DNA of 61,333 nt from CAYPCH01 sp964409165 (GTDB lineage Bacteria; Bacillota; Clostridia; Acetivibrionales; Acetivibrionaceae): assembly GCA_964409165.1 (NCBI GenBank), contig CAYPCH010000004.1, positions 1 through 61,333 on the forward strand, read 5' to 3'. Below the pieces are notes generated by a model, which was not told where the DNA came from, did not search any database, and worked only from the letters and a program-made list of their open reading frames with translations. Shown here one piece after another: positions 17,824-26,890 of this stretch. Position 1 is the first letter of the stretch. Every line of letters starts with the position of its first letter. The position numbers and the translations under genes were made by a program.

Positions 17824-20163
17824 TCAATTAGCCTGCATTGTCTTAATATTTATGTTCTTTCCATAGGTCTTCAATATTATCGCTCCATCTTGATCTGTTC
17901 TAAAAATCTCAATGTTTTCACTTGAAAAAAGGTCTATAATATCCTTTGAAGGATGCCCAAAATTATTGTTTCCCACGCTTATAACACCAGCATATGGTCT
18001 TGCACTCTCTATGAAATCCAAAGTACTTGAAGTTGATGAGCCGTGGTGTGCAATTTTTAAAAAATCCGTATTAATATCTGCTTTACCTTCTAAAAGCAAG
18101 CTTTCTGCCTCTTTTTCAATATCTCCCGCAAAAAGTATTGCAACCTTTTTATATTGTAATTTTAACACTAATGAGTTATTGTTTAAAGGAGATTTGTTAA
18201 TGAAATTTTCCTTATCAGGGTGCATAACCGTAAGATATGTTTTATCATCCAACCTTATTTCATCTCCTTTTCCACAGCTTTCTATTTTAACACCTTTTTT
18301 CTCTGCCAGTTGCAAAAGATTGGCATATTCATCCTTATGTTCAATATCAGGTATTACAAGATTAAACACTTTGATATCCTTTAGTACAGGTAAAAGCCCT
18401 AATATATGGTCATCATGCCCATGAGTGCCAATAACAAGGTCTAACCGTTCAACACCATAATCCAGAAGGAAAGGTATAACCACAGATTCCCCCATATTTT
18501 CCCCACCGGCATCTATCAAAACAGTTTTTCCGGAAGAAGTTCTGATAAAAGCACTGTCTCCCTGCCCTACATCAAGAAAAACCACTTCCAGACCCTTTGG
18601 AATCAAATTAACTGTTGCTATGTATATTATTAAAAGTGCTACCGCAATGGAATAATGCTTAAACTTGAGTTTAACTTTATATTTAGGTTTATACCAAAAC
18701 AGGAATATAACAACAATATAATAGATGACAACAAGTATTAACGAAGGGGTTGTCACACTGAAAACTGCAAAAGGAAATCCTGCAGTAACATCAGAAATTA
18801 AAAGTACAAAGCTTAAAAGCACACTATTCACAAGCCCTATAAGCTTAGAGAAAACAATATGAATCTGACCCAGTACTGCCATAATGGAACCAAGTATTGT
18901 TATAAACTCCACCATTGGCGCAACTATAAGATTTGACAAAACTGATACCACCGATAGCTTATTAAAATAGAAAACCGTAATCGGAATTACTCCCAACTGT
19001 GCTGCGAGCGTTCCCGCCAGAACATCTGTTATAAATTCCGGAGCATACTTAAAGTTCAATTTTTCCTTAATATTGCTGTAAAACAAAACCAGCGAAATAG
19101 TAGCTACAAAGGACAATTGAAAACCTATATTAAATAGAGTAGACGGGTTATACAAAAGCATAAGCATTGCCGCAAAGGCCAGGCTTGTAAAAACCTCCGC
19201 TTCCCTTTCTATTACCTGACCTATGAGAATTACAATTGCCATAATTACAGCCCTTAGAACCGAAGGCTCAAATCCCGTAACAAAAGTAAACAATAGCAAA
19301 ATATTGATTATTATTATATTGGCAACTTTTCTTTTTAATCTGAGTTTTTTAAAAACAAAAACAAGGGGAAAAACGATAAAAGCTACATTAGCTCCAGAAA
19401 CCGCCATTATATGGGTTAATCCCGAATCGCTAAATACTTTCTGGACCTCTTCGCTAAGACCTTCCCTGTAACCAATGAGCATACCATTCAGAAGTCCTGC
19501 CTGCTGACTGGGCAGGCTTTTATCTATGACTCTTACAATTCTTTCTCTCAAAAAAAGTCCTGCTTTTACGAAAGCATTGCCCCTTATATCCTTGCCGAGA
19601 TTTATGTTTCTGTCTTGGGCAAAAATTGTAGCCGACACTCCGGATTGGCTAAGAAAACCTCTGAAATCAAAGCCTCCCGGGTTTGTACTCCCTTTCGGAA
19701 GATTCAATTTCCCGGACACCGTTACTTCTCTCCCATATTCAAGCAGATTCTCTTTGTCGCCCTTAAGCTTTGAAAGCCTAACCTTTCCGTTAATACTTTT
19801 GAGTTTTTCTTTATTCTCTTTAATAAAGATTTCCTCTGTTCTTATTATATAGGATATTCTTGCCCCTTTTATAGCAGGAGCCGAATCAATATAACCCTTT
19901 ATAACAACCTGCTCTCCTTTATATTCCTCGTATTTTTGCACATTGCTGTTATAAGAGTAAAGATAATGAAAAGCACCGATAAAATAGAATAAAACTATCC
20001 CAGCACTTAACAATCGTTTTTTTCCAGTTGCATCTAAAAGTATAAAAGATACCAATCCTACCGTTGCAGATGTAAGCAAAATAAAAATATAGGAATTAAA
20101 AGCTTTTGCCGCTATTATTCCAGTTATAAGTGACAAGCAAAATAAAGCCAGCGGCCTTTTCAT
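17824..20163 (-). CDS. comEC: ComEC/Rec2 DNA internalisation channel
   Basis: Membrane channel for uptake of single-stranded DNA during competence. About 779 residues, three parts in order: N-terminal membrane segments and an OB-like DUF4131 domain with NPGGFDFRGFLSQSGVSATI, a central polytopic competence domain (DSGLTHIMAVSGANVAFIV and ten or so hydrophobic helices), and a C-terminal metallo-beta-lactamase-type domain with DVGQGDSAFIR, GTHGHDDHILGL and KIAHHGSSTSSTLDF. ATG at 20163 follows GAGGTGG; the upstream extension crosses a terminator and is not coding. No other late competence genes are present in this window. Confidence 0.93.
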   Translation of the reverse strand: MKRPLALFCLSLITGIIAAKAFNSYIFILLTSATVGLVSFILLDATGKKRLLSAGIVLFYFIGAFHYLYSYNSNVQKYEEYKGEQVVIKGYIDSAPAIKGARISYIIRTEEIFIKENKEKLKSINGKVRLSKLKGDKENLLEYGREVTVSGKLNLPKGSTNPGGFDFRGFLSQSGVSATIFAQDRNINLGKDIRGNAFVKAGLFLRERIVRVIDKSLPSQQAGLLNGMLIGYREGLSEEVQKVFSDSGLTHIMAVSGANVAFIVFPLVFVFKKLRLKRKVANIIIINILLLFTFVTGFEPSVLRAVIMAIVILIGQVIEREAEVFTSLAFAAMLMLLYNPSTLFNIGFQLSFVATISLVLFYSNIKEKLNFKYAPEFITDVLAGTLAAQLGVIPITVFYFNKLSVVSVLSNLIVAPMVEFITILGSIMAVLGQIHIVFSKLIGLVNSVLLSFVLLISDVTAGFPFAVFSVTTPSLILVVIYYIVVIFLFWYKPKYKVKLKFKHYSIAVALLIIYIATVNLIPKGLEVVFLDVGQGDSAFIRTSSGKTVLIDAGGENMGESVVIPFLLDYGVERLDLVIGTHGHDDHILGLLPVLKDIKVFNLVIPDIEHKDEYANLLQLAEKKGVKIESCGKGDEIRLDDKTYLTVMHPDKENFINKSPLNNNSLVLKLQYKKVAILFAGDIEKEAESLLLEGKADINTDFLKIAHHGSSTSSTLDFIESARPYAGVISVGNNNFGHPSKDIIDLFSSENIEIFRTDQDGAIILKTYGKNINIKTMQAN

Positions 20164-20175
20164 ATACCACCTCAC

Positions 20176-20203
20176 AAAAAAGCTCCCCTTTTTTAAGAGG
20201 AGC
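20176..20203 (-). terminator. Rho-independent terminator of the NlpC/P60 gene
   Basis: On the minus strand GCTCCTCTT pairs with AAGGGGAGC (one wobble) and is followed by TTTTTT. It separates the cell-wall hydrolase from comEC. Confidence 0.85.
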
Positions 20204-20252
20204 AAAATACTTATGTGCCACAATAATAAAGTGGTAAAACATTGCTATAGCA

Positions 20253-21725
20253 TTAGTCCAGAAATCTTCTCGCAGTCATATAACTTTCATTATAAAAGCC
20301 ACTGACAAGATTACTGATAACCACTTTACGGTTCGAATTTCCCGAAGACGAATGTATAAACATACCGTCACCCACATATATACCAACATGGTTTATGTAA
20401 TTATGCCCTCCATTAGTGTCAAAAAACACGAGATCACCGGGCTTCAATTCAGATTTTGCAATCTTACTTCCTTGTGTTGCCTGATCAGCTGCAACGCGAT
20501 TCAGACTTATTCCGGAATGCTTAAATACATACATTACAAACCCCGAACAATCAAACCCATTTGGACTGCTTCCTCCGTAAACATACGGCACACCCAGAAA
20601 CTTTTTGGCATATTCCACAATGGCAAGGCGAGTGTCCAAAATACTGTTATCAACCATGTCCTCAGGTGTTATCAGTGTCCTGTCTACTACTTTCTCTCCC
20701 CTTGAAGCAATAGCATCGGACTGTAATACATACCTGCTGTGAACCCAACCTTTTGTTCCCCCTGAAGTACTTATTTGAAACCATTCACCGTTACGTCCTT
20801 TAATCTCAATTGAATCTCCATAGCTCAACGTACCAACCACTCTATATCCTGTTCCTGCTCCATTTCTTACATTTAACTCGGACGCTGTTATTTTACCTTC
20901 GTTAATCAATTGTGCACTTGGCTGAATGTTTTCAGTCAAAGCTTTACCTTCTATTGTTCCACTGGAACTATCTGATTTTGGGCTTGATTCATTTGCAGTA
21001 AGCGTTTTATCTTCAATAAGTGTTTTATCAACAATGGTATTTGTGCCATCTGAAGGTTCTTTCTGTTCTGGAGTCCTTACCTCCGGTACGGAAGTCGGCT
21101 GTATCACGGGTACAGGTGTTGGTACAGGTGTTGGTGCAGATGTTGGTATAGGTGTTGACCAAACTTCTGGAGCTTTCGCATCTGGTGCATTTTCCCTGAT
21201 AGAAACGTAACTTGCGTATAACCATCCGTTCTTTCCGTTATATTGAGCTTTGTACCAGTTACCGGATTCAATAATTATGGATACTTTACCGCCTTCAGGT
21301 ATCTGTTCAATAACCCTTGAAGAAGTATTTGCACTTTCTCGCATGTTTAAACTACTGGCATTTATAATACCAATTTTACTTGCACCTTCTTGTGAAGTTA
21401 CAGTTTTATCCGGTGTGTTTTGTACTTCTTGTTTAGGTTCTTCGACTATTTTTACATAACTTGCATATACCCATCCGGTCTTACCGTTATATGCAACTTT
21501 ATACCAGCCGTTTGACTCTTCAATAATATCAATCTTATTTTTATCAGGGATCTGACCAATTACAGTAGCGGAAGTGCTTGGATTTTCACGAATATTCAGG
21601 TTGGTAGCGTTCACAATACCCTTTCCGCCTTGCTGAGCAAAAGAAAAAGTTGTACAGAAAATGAACACCAAAACAAACACGGTAAACACGGTTATGTACG
21701 ATACTCTCTTACTACACTTTAACAT
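20253..21725 (-). CDS. Secreted SH3b / NlpC-P60 peptidoglycan endopeptidase
   Basis: Cleaves stem peptides of peptidoglycan outside the cell. 490 residues: signal peptide (cleaved near SFAQQ), SH3b domain 1 (~residues 35-92), SH3b domain 2 (~115-176), a Thr/Pro-rich linker (PIPTSAPTPVPTPVPVIQ), SH3b domain 3 (~275-335) and a C-terminal NlpC/P60 domain. Catalytic Cys is in GFDCSGFVMY, the His in NHVGIYVGDG and the third polar residue position in MFIHSSSGN. The three SH3b copies share NxRENPSTSATVIGQI-type cores. A strong terminator follows. Which wall process it serves is not evident. Confidence 0.93.
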   Translation of the reverse strand: MLKCSKRVSYITVFTVFVLVFIFCTTFSFAQQGGKGIVNATNLNIRENPSTSATVIGQIPDKNKIDIIEESNGWYKVAYNGKTGWVYASYVKIVEEPKQEVQNTPDKTVTSQEGASKIGIINASSLNMRESANTSSRVIEQIPEGGKVSIIIESGNWYKAQYNGKNGWLYASYVSIRENAPDAKAPEVWSTPIPTSAPTPVPTPVPVIQPTSVPEVRTPEQKEPSDGTNTIVDKTLIEDKTLTANESSPKSDSSSGTIEGKALTENIQPSAQLINEGKITASELNVRNGAGTGYRVVGTLSYGDSIEIKGRNGEWFQISTSGGTKGWVHSRYVLQSDAIASRGEKVVDRTLITPEDMVDNSILDTRLAIVEYAKKFLGVPYVYGGSSPNGFDCSGFVMYVFKHSGISLNRVAADQATQGSKIAKSELKPGDLVFFDTNGGHNYINHVGIYVGDGMFIHSSSGNSNRKVVISNLVSGFYNESYMTARRFLD

Positions 21726-22081
21726 ACTTTTTTCCTCCTGTTACTATCTCTTACATATCCTCTACAAACCATATATTAATTTATAATTTTCTATACAATG
21801 ATGGACAACTTCTCCAACAATTTTAAAAACATTATATACTATGATATTTTCCTTTGTCAAATCAGCGAATCAGCAGGTTAATTGTAAAACAGCAGGTAAT
21901 GCAGTGATATATTTGCAAAATGACCAAGTATAAATTATATATTTTACTATACATTAATTATATACCATAAGAGTTCCGGTTTACATAATGTATAAGCACC
22001 GTATTCCTTGACCGTTTGCATAGTTCCTCTATCCTATAGAGGTAAGACCTGCTTCCTATTTCACATTACAAAGCAATGAAA
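21726..22081. other. Gene-free intergenic stretch
   Basis: Between the GNAT gene and the NlpC/P60 gene, both on the minus strand. It must hold the promoter of the latter. The only structure seen is a short inverted repeat, CCTCTAT/ATAGAGG, at 22026-22042, which may end the GNAT transcript. No coding potential was noticed. Confidence 0.5.
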
Positions 22082-22603
22082 TCATATGTTTTTTTCCATA
22101 ATTATTGCGTTCTGAGGTTTGTTATTAAGCTTTATGCAGTTTTCAATCCTTTTTATCTCATTGAAATTCTGTTTACCCCAAAACATCCTTCCCCCTATAT
22201 TATCCTCTGCAACTGCTAGAAAAAGCCTTTCCGCTTTTATCTTCATCCGCAGGCATTTTATTAACAAATCGATTGCCAAAGTTCCATAGCCTTTTCTTTG
22301 ATATTTCCGGTCAATAATTATTGAACTTAACCAGGCCATATCACCTTTTGCAGCAATTTGTCCCTTTAGAAAGCCTATAATATCGTTCGTTTCAGTAATA
22401 TAAATACCTGCAAAAAAATCCCTGGAGCAAATTCTGCTCTTATTATATTTATCGGATAATGCCTCAAAAGATATAGCAGAATCAACTCCTGTTGCAAATC
22501 TAAACTCATTTGCATTGTTATACCATTTAAGCAACTCCGGTAGTTGTAAATGCTCAATATCTTTTAAATATGCGATTTCACTGCCAATATTCAGCTGAAA
22601 CAT
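22082..22603 (-). CDS. GNAT-family N-acetyltransferase
   Basis: 173 residues with a full GNAT core: an N-terminal acceptor-binding half, FAGIYITETNDIIGFLKG, then WLSSIIIDRKYQRKGYGTLAID with the Q/R-x-x-G-x-G loop (QRKGYG), and AVAEDNIGGRMFWGKQNFNEI as the conserved C-terminal helix-strand. The ATG at 22603 has an ideal AAGGAGG upstream. Monocistronic, divergent from the spore protein gene. The substrate is unknown. Confidence 0.85.
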   Translation of the reverse strand: MFQLNIGSEIAYLKDIEHLQLPELLKWYNNANEFRFATGVDSAISFEALSDKYNKSRICSRDFFAGIYITETNDIIGFLKGQIAAKGDMAWLSSIIIDRKYQRKGYGTLAIDLLIKCLRMKIKAERLFLAVAEDNIGGRMFWGKQNFNEIKRIENCIKLNNKPQNAIIMEKNI

Positions 22604-22865
22604 TGAGCCTCCTTCGTACCTTTTTTAACTTATCGACTCAACACAATTATATATTTAATTCTCTATATTTTTATAAATTCCTTTAAATTACCATAACTTT
22701 CTTGTCATAAAATTTTTATTAGTTCACATAATATTTGTATCAGGTAAAAAACCCTATATTAAATTATACTTTACCTGTTAGGTATTTTATTACTACAACC
22801 CTGTTGTAGCAAAACTTTGGCTAACCTATAAAGCTTATGTCTACAGTAAGAGGAGGTGAAGAATC

Positions 22866-23066
22866 ATGCCTAACAGTAATAAAAAAGTTGTGCCTGGCGC
22901 CAAAAGTGCTTTGGACAAAATAAAATATGAAGTAGCATCACAGGTAGGAGTCAATCTGAAGCAAGGATATAATGGTGATTTGAAAGCTTCTGAAGCTGGT
23001 AAAGTTGGCGGTAACATTACTAAGAAACTCATCGAGATGGCAGAACAACAATTAGCTGGTAAATAA
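22866..23066 (+). CDS. Alpha/beta-type small acid-soluble spore protein
   Basis: 66 residues. Binds and protects spore DNA and supplies amino acids at germination after cleavage by Gpr. Family features: ALDKIKYEVASQVGV contains the Gpr recognition-type segment (KYEVASQ), and the C-terminal part SEAGKVGGNITKKLIEMAEQQL is the conserved second motif. The start is ATG at 22866, preceded by GAGGAGGTGA. A forespore sigma-G promoter is expected in 22720-22850 but I could not fix it; a small CTACAA/TTGTAG palindrome lies there (22793-22810). Confidence 0.93.
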   Translation: MPNSNKKVVPGAKSALDKIKYEVASQVGVNLKQGYNGDLKASEAGKVGGNITKKLIEMAEQQLAGK

Positions 23067-23149
23067 AACACAATGGAAGCAAGGGGACGGTTCTGCTGCT
23101 TCCTTTTAAATGAAGCAGCAGAACCGTCCCCTTGCTTCCATTGTGTTTT
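23066..23149. repeat. Large REP-like palindrome (GGGGACGGTTCT type) after the spore protein gene
   Basis: Two arms of about 37 bases, 23066-23102 and 23112-23149, pair perfectly around a nine-base loop. The core is GGAAGCAAGGGGACGGTTCT. The same core recurs in a shorter palindrome at 57544-57572. Because it starts at the spore gene stop and is followed by T residues it also serves as an efficient terminator. Confidence 0.8.
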
Positions 23150-23287
23150 TCAACAAAAAGTATGTTTCAATATCACATTTTATTATACATTTTACCAATT
23201 AACATCTATATCGGCATATGATATACTGATTTTATACACTGATACTTTTTCATACTTTTCCTCAAAACACTATAGATTTTAGTGTCG

Positions 23288-23314
23288 GCTGCGATTAATA
23301 ATCGTAGCTTTTTT
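23288..23314 (+). terminator. Orphan terminator-like hairpin
   Basis: GCTGCGAT pairs with ATCGTAGC (one G-T wobble) around a five-base loop, then six T. There is no gene directly upstream on this strand; the spore gene already has its own hairpin. Confidence 0.5.
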
Positions 23315-23499
23315 GTCTTAATTATAAATGTTACGCTCAATTACTTTGACTTTTATCACATATCGAAATTTTCCTTTTTTAAATCCCAAGTTTTTAAATG
23401 TTTCAGGCTTTTATTATAATTTTTCACTAAAAAACATACATATTTTTTTATTTTTATTGTACAGTTTAACAATTAACATTATTGAAAATATACTGTATA

Positions 23500-23610
23500 C
23501 TATGTATGTAAGTTGAATTTTCAACATGCTTTTTCCTCTATACATATTATTCTCTGCGGCAATTTTACAGCTTGCTGCAGTTTTTTGTTTCAATTGCTCA
23601 ACTTACATTT
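23500..23610 (+). ncRNA. Candidate small structured RNA between the spore protein and thiC genes
   Basis: A sigma-A-like promoter is readable: TTAACA (about 23467-23472), a 17-base spacer, then TATACT. Downstream, TGTAAGTTGA at 23507-23516 can pair with TCAACTTACA at 23598-23607. Inside this lies CTGCGGCAA...TTGCTGCAG followed by TTTTTT (about 23564-23586), a terminator-like hairpin. No reading frame with a ribosome site is present. The outer pairing and the terminator would be alternative or successive structures. Prediction only; it could be chance in AT-rich DNA. Confidence 0.3.
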
Positions 23611-23681
23611 TTGAATTAAGCTTTATATTAATTATCTTAATTATTTTATAATTAAGGATATTTAAAATATACTGATTTAAC

Positions 23682-23700
23682 AAGGGGCTATCCCCCTTGC
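23682..23700 (-). terminator. Possible terminator of the thiamin operon
   Basis: CAAGGGG and CCCCTTG face each other across a five-base loop, about 90 bases past the thiC stop. On the minus strand only a short T stretch follows, so it is a weak call. Confidence 0.35.
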
Positions 23701-23790
23701 TCCTTGTTTATCTGGTTTTTCCTCTCTGAATGAATACCATAGAAAAATTGAGTGCCTTCGATGGTTATTAATTTCTATTTCAGATTAGAT

Positions 23791-25089
23791 TTATAATATG
23801 CTCACTCCTTCACCTTTAAGTACTCTATTCATGTTTCTTACAGCACACATTTTACCGCACATTGTACATGTATCCTCATATTCAGGAACAGAGCTCTTCC
23901 TATATTCTTTTGGCTTTTCAGAGTCTATGGAAAGCTCGAACATTTTATCCCAATCAAGATTTCTTCTCGCCTCACTCATTCTGTAATCCCATTCTCTCGC
24001 ACCCTTTATACCCTTTGCAATATCAGCCGCGTGGGCAGCTATCTTTGATGCTATTATTCCTTCTTTCATGTCATTGATATCAGGCAACCTCAAGTGCTCT
24101 GCCGGTGTCACATAGCATAAAAAATCAGCTCCGTTCGAAGCCGCGATAGCTCCTCCTATTGCACTTGTTATATGGTCGTATCCCGGCGCTACATCTGTAA
24201 CAATAGGCCCGAGTACATAAAACGGCGCACCATGGCAAAGCCTTTTTTCCAGAATCATGTTTGCTACAATTTCATTTATTGCCATATGCCCGGGACCTTC
24301 AATCATAACCTGTACATTTCTTTCCCATGACTTTTTGGTAAGTTCTCCTAAAACAATCAATTCTTCAATCTGTGATGCGTCGGTAGCATCGTTTATGCTT
24401 CCCGGTCTTAATGCGTCCCCTAAACTAATTGTAACATCATATTTTTCAAATATATCAAGCACCCTGTCAAAATGCTCGTAAAATGGGTTCTCGTTTCCGG
24501 TAAGCTCCATCCATGCAAATATCAAAGAACCTCCTCTTGAAACAATATTTGTGAGTCTGCCGTTCTTCTTGAAACGCTCTGCTGTCTGCCTGTTTATTCC
24601 TGCGTGGATCGTCATGAAGTCAACTCCGTCGCATGCATGTTTTTCAACTATATCCAAAAATTCCTCAGATGTTATACTTTTCAATTCCTTGTCATAAAAT
24701 CCAACCGCATCATAAATCGGAACAGTCCCTATCATAGCCGGGGAGATCCTTACAAGCTCTTGCCTGAACTCCCTTGTCTTCCCAAAAGAGCTGAGATCCA
24801 TAATAGCTTCCGCTTTAAGCTCTATTGCTTTTTTTACCTTTACCATTTCAAGCTCAAAATCACAACAATCCTTTGATATTCCCAAATTGACGTTTATTTT
24901 TGTCCTGAGACCCTCGCCAATTCCCTCCGGGTTCAGACTCCCATGGTTTTTGTTGGCAGGTATAACAATTTTCCCTGACGCAATAAGACTCCTTAATTCT
25001 TCAACCACCATGCCTTCCTTGTTCGCAACTATCCTCATTTCATTTGTTATAATACCCTTTTTGGCCGCATCCATCTGTGTTGTAAACAT
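23791..25089 (-). CDS. thiC: Phosphomethylpyrimidine (HMP-P) synthase
   Basis: Radical-SAM enzyme that rearranges aminoimidazole ribotide to HMP phosphate, the pyrimidine half of thiamin. 432 residues, the short clostridial/archaeal form lacking the N-terminal extension of E. coli ThiC. Seen: VNLGISKDCCDFELEMVKVKKA, DFMTIHAGI, SRGGSLIFAWM, EGPGHMAINEI and GAPFYVLGPIVTDVAPGYDH. The C-terminal Fe-S motif is C408-T-M-C411-G-K-M-C415, that is CX2CX3C rather than the CX2CX4C of the long forms. Last gene of the riboswitch-controlled operon; its start codon abuts the thiE stop. Confidence 0.96.
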   Translation of the reverse strand: MFTTQMDAAKKGIITNEMRIVANKEGMVVEELRSLIASGKIVIPANKNHGSLNPEGIGEGLRTKINVNLGISKDCCDFELEMVKVKKAIELKAEAIMDLSSFGKTREFRQELVRISPAMIGTVPIYDAVGFYDKELKSITSEEFLDIVEKHACDGVDFMTIHAGINRQTAERFKKNGRLTNIVSRGGSLIFAWMELTGNENPFYEHFDRVLDIFEKYDVTISLGDALRPGSINDATDASQIEELIVLGELTKKSWERNVQVMIEGPGHMAINEIVANMILEKRLCHGAPFYVLGPIVTDVAPGYDHITSAIGGAIAASNGADFLCYVTPAEHLRLPDINDMKEGIIASKIAAHAADIAKGIKGAREWDYRMSEARRNLDWDKMFELSIDSEKPKEYRKSSVPEYEDTCTMCGKMCAVRNMNRVLKGEGVSIL

Positions 25090-26145
25090 TTACATAACTC
25101 CTCTCGAAATCTTTTCTCTTATACCTTTAATATACTCCTCTATATTATCCGAACCCACAACAGCTGTTACCATTGCTATGCACCGTGCTCCACAGGAAAT
25201 CACCTCATGTATGTTGTTTTCCTTTATACCTCCTATAGCAACAAAAGGTATATCAATATTTTTTACTACATAATCAAGATAATCCAATCCAACAGGTTCA
25301 CATACATCTTTCTTGGTATAAGTCCTGTATATCGGTCCCACACCTATATAATCAGCTCCCTTTTCAACAGCTTCTCTTGCCTGTTCTTGAGAGTGGGTTG
25401 ACAAGCCTATTATCATACTGTTCCCCACAAGCTCCCTTACCTTTTCAATAGGAAGGTCATCCTGTCCGATATGCACACCATCAGCTTTAACTAGCATGGC
25501 AATGTCGATATCGTCATTTATTATAAAAGTTGTTCTCGCATCTTTTGTTATTTTTCTTATTTCCATACATTCATAATATTTCTCTTTAAGCTTCTTATCC
25601 TTTTCCCTGTATTGAATAACTTTTACACCCGCTTTTATCATCTCATGGACAACTTCAATATTATTTCGGCCTTTTGAATGTTCCTGAGCAGTTATGCAAT
25701 AAAGGTCGGTTTCAAACCTTGCTCTTCTTTTTTCTTTTGAAGTAGCAATAAAAAAAGCCTTTTCAATGTCATAAGCCTCAAACCTGCATTCTTCATAAAA
25801 CTTGGATATTTCGTACTGTCCAATAATCCTCAAATTTTCTTCAATAGTCCTTAGAGCTTCCTGAATTCTCTTGAAATTTGCACAAGCAAGCTCTATAAGG
25901 GTTTCCTTATTATCAATTCCAAGCTCCTTAGAAAGTGACAAACCTACATCATTGATAGAATCCCTGCTATTCAAAAAATCCTTAAGCATACGCATGCACT
26001 TTTTTCTTATAGCGTGTCTTATTTCCTTAAGCCTTCCTGAAATCTCCTTATTGTTATAATAAAATCTTGCAAGATCCTCAAGGACTCTCAATCCTTCAGA
26101 CGCACGGTTTATATTCGCGTCAAGTATCCTGTAAACATTATTCAT
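25090..26145 (-). CDS. thiE: ThiD2-ThiE fusion: HMP-phosphate kinase domain plus thiamin-phosphate synthase
   Basis: 351 residues, two domains. Residues ~1-130 (NVYRILDANINRASEGLRVL...RHAIRKKC...EALRTIEENLRI) match the ThiD2 family, described as a monofunctional HMP-phosphate kinase often fused to ThiE. Residues ~145-351 are the ThiE TIM barrel: KVIQYREKD, TFIINDDIDIAMLVKADGVHIGQDDLP, GLSTHSQEQAREAVEKGADY, GVGPIYRTYTKKD and VAIGGI. Together they phosphorylate HMP-P and couple it to thiazole phosphate. There is no canonical thiD in the operon, which fits. Adjacent to thiC; 94 bases after thiF. Confidence 0.92.
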   Translation of the reverse strand: MNNVYRILDANINRASEGLRVLEDLARFYYNNKEISGRLKEIRHAIRKKCMRMLKDFLNSRDSINDVGLSLSKELGIDNKETLIELACANFKRIQEALRTIEENLRIIGQYEISKFYEECRFEAYDIEKAFFIATSKEKRRARFETDLYCITAQEHSKGRNNIEVVHEMIKAGVKVIQYREKDKKLKEKYYECMEIRKITKDARTTFIINDDIDIAMLVKADGVHIGQDDLPIEKVRELVGNSMIIGLSTHSQEQAREAVEKGADYIGVGPIYRTYTKKDVCEPVGLDYLDYVVKNIDIPFVAIGGIKENNIHEVISCGARCIAMVTAVVGSDNIEEYIKGIREKISRGVM

Positions 26146-26239
26146 TTAACTCCATCCCTTCTAGCACTTTACATCATTGCCCTTTTCCATTTCCTTGATA
26201 ATGCTGATAATGCAGTTTCTCTGTTGCTTTGTGACATTC

Positions 26240-26851
26240 CTAAACCCGGGACATATAATAGTCAAGTATGATATCCGCCTGCTTTGCAGCAGCAATATTA
26301 ACCCTTGGAGATATGGGAGGCAAAGCTCCACTTGCTTCCGTTTCAAAATCCCCTACCATATAAAAGCTGTCATGGACTTTCTTCACCCTTATATCATCAC
26401 TGTTGCCCCATCCTGCCAGACCCGACGCAGACACCAGAAGCTTCCCTGATGAAAAATAGTTTTCGACAATCAATATTTTATACTCTACCTTGTCAAAAGC
26501 CTCAACCACAACATCACAGTCCGCAAATAACCCACTGACATTTTTTTTCGTAACCATTCCCTGTACTGATTTAACATCAATATCCGGGTTTATTCTTCTA
26601 AGGTTTGTTTCAAGAGCTTTTACTTTTGGAACTCCGAGTTGGTCTAAAAAAAAGAGCTGCCTGTTCAAATTTGATGGTTCCACTACATCGAAGTCAACTA
26701 CTTTTAACCTCTTAAATCCGCTTCTTACAAGATTGAAGGCACAATTTGATCCCAATCCCCCTGCCCCACCAATACCGATCTTGACTCTTTGCAGCTTTAA
26801 CAACCTTTCTTCACCTATATAACCTGCCAAACCTTTTTCAAATTCATTCAT
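26240..26851 (-). CDS. thiF: ThiF-family sulfur-carrier adenylyltransferase
   Basis: Adenylates the C-terminus of ThiS so that it can carry sulfur for thiazole synthesis. About 203 residues, the short clostridial type. Seen: GIGGAGGLGSNCAFNLVRSG (ATP loop), DFDVVEPSNLNRQLFF, VVVEAFDKVEYK and GLAGWGNSDDI. The start is ATG at 26851, five bases after GGAGGTCA. The open frame continues to 26923 but those residues (MRCKIFIAFNI...) come from a dispersed repeat and are not coding. Between this stop and thiE an alternative frame stays open to about 26163, giving a 61-residue overlapping ORF (26161-26346) with no good ribosome site; probably spurious. Confidence 0.9.
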   Translation of the reverse strand: MNEFEKGLAGYIGEERLLKLQRVKIGIGGAGGLGSNCAFNLVRSGFKRLKVVDFDVVEPSNLNRQLFFLDQLGVPKVKALETNLRRINPDIDVKSVQGMVTKKNVSGLFADCDVVVEAFDKVEYKILIVENYFSSGKLLVSASGLAGWGNSDDIRVKKVHDSFYMVGDFETEASGALPPISPRVNIAAAKQADIILDYYMSRV

Positions 26852-26890
26852 ACTTGACCTCCAAAATACTTTTGCTAATACAACATCTTC

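Noticed and set aside
26161..26346. 61-codon frame overlapping the end of thiF as a possible frameshifted ThiF tail
   Set aside because: The main ThiF frame already reaches the normal family length and end. The alternative lacks a ribosome site. Left only as a remark in the thiF entry.
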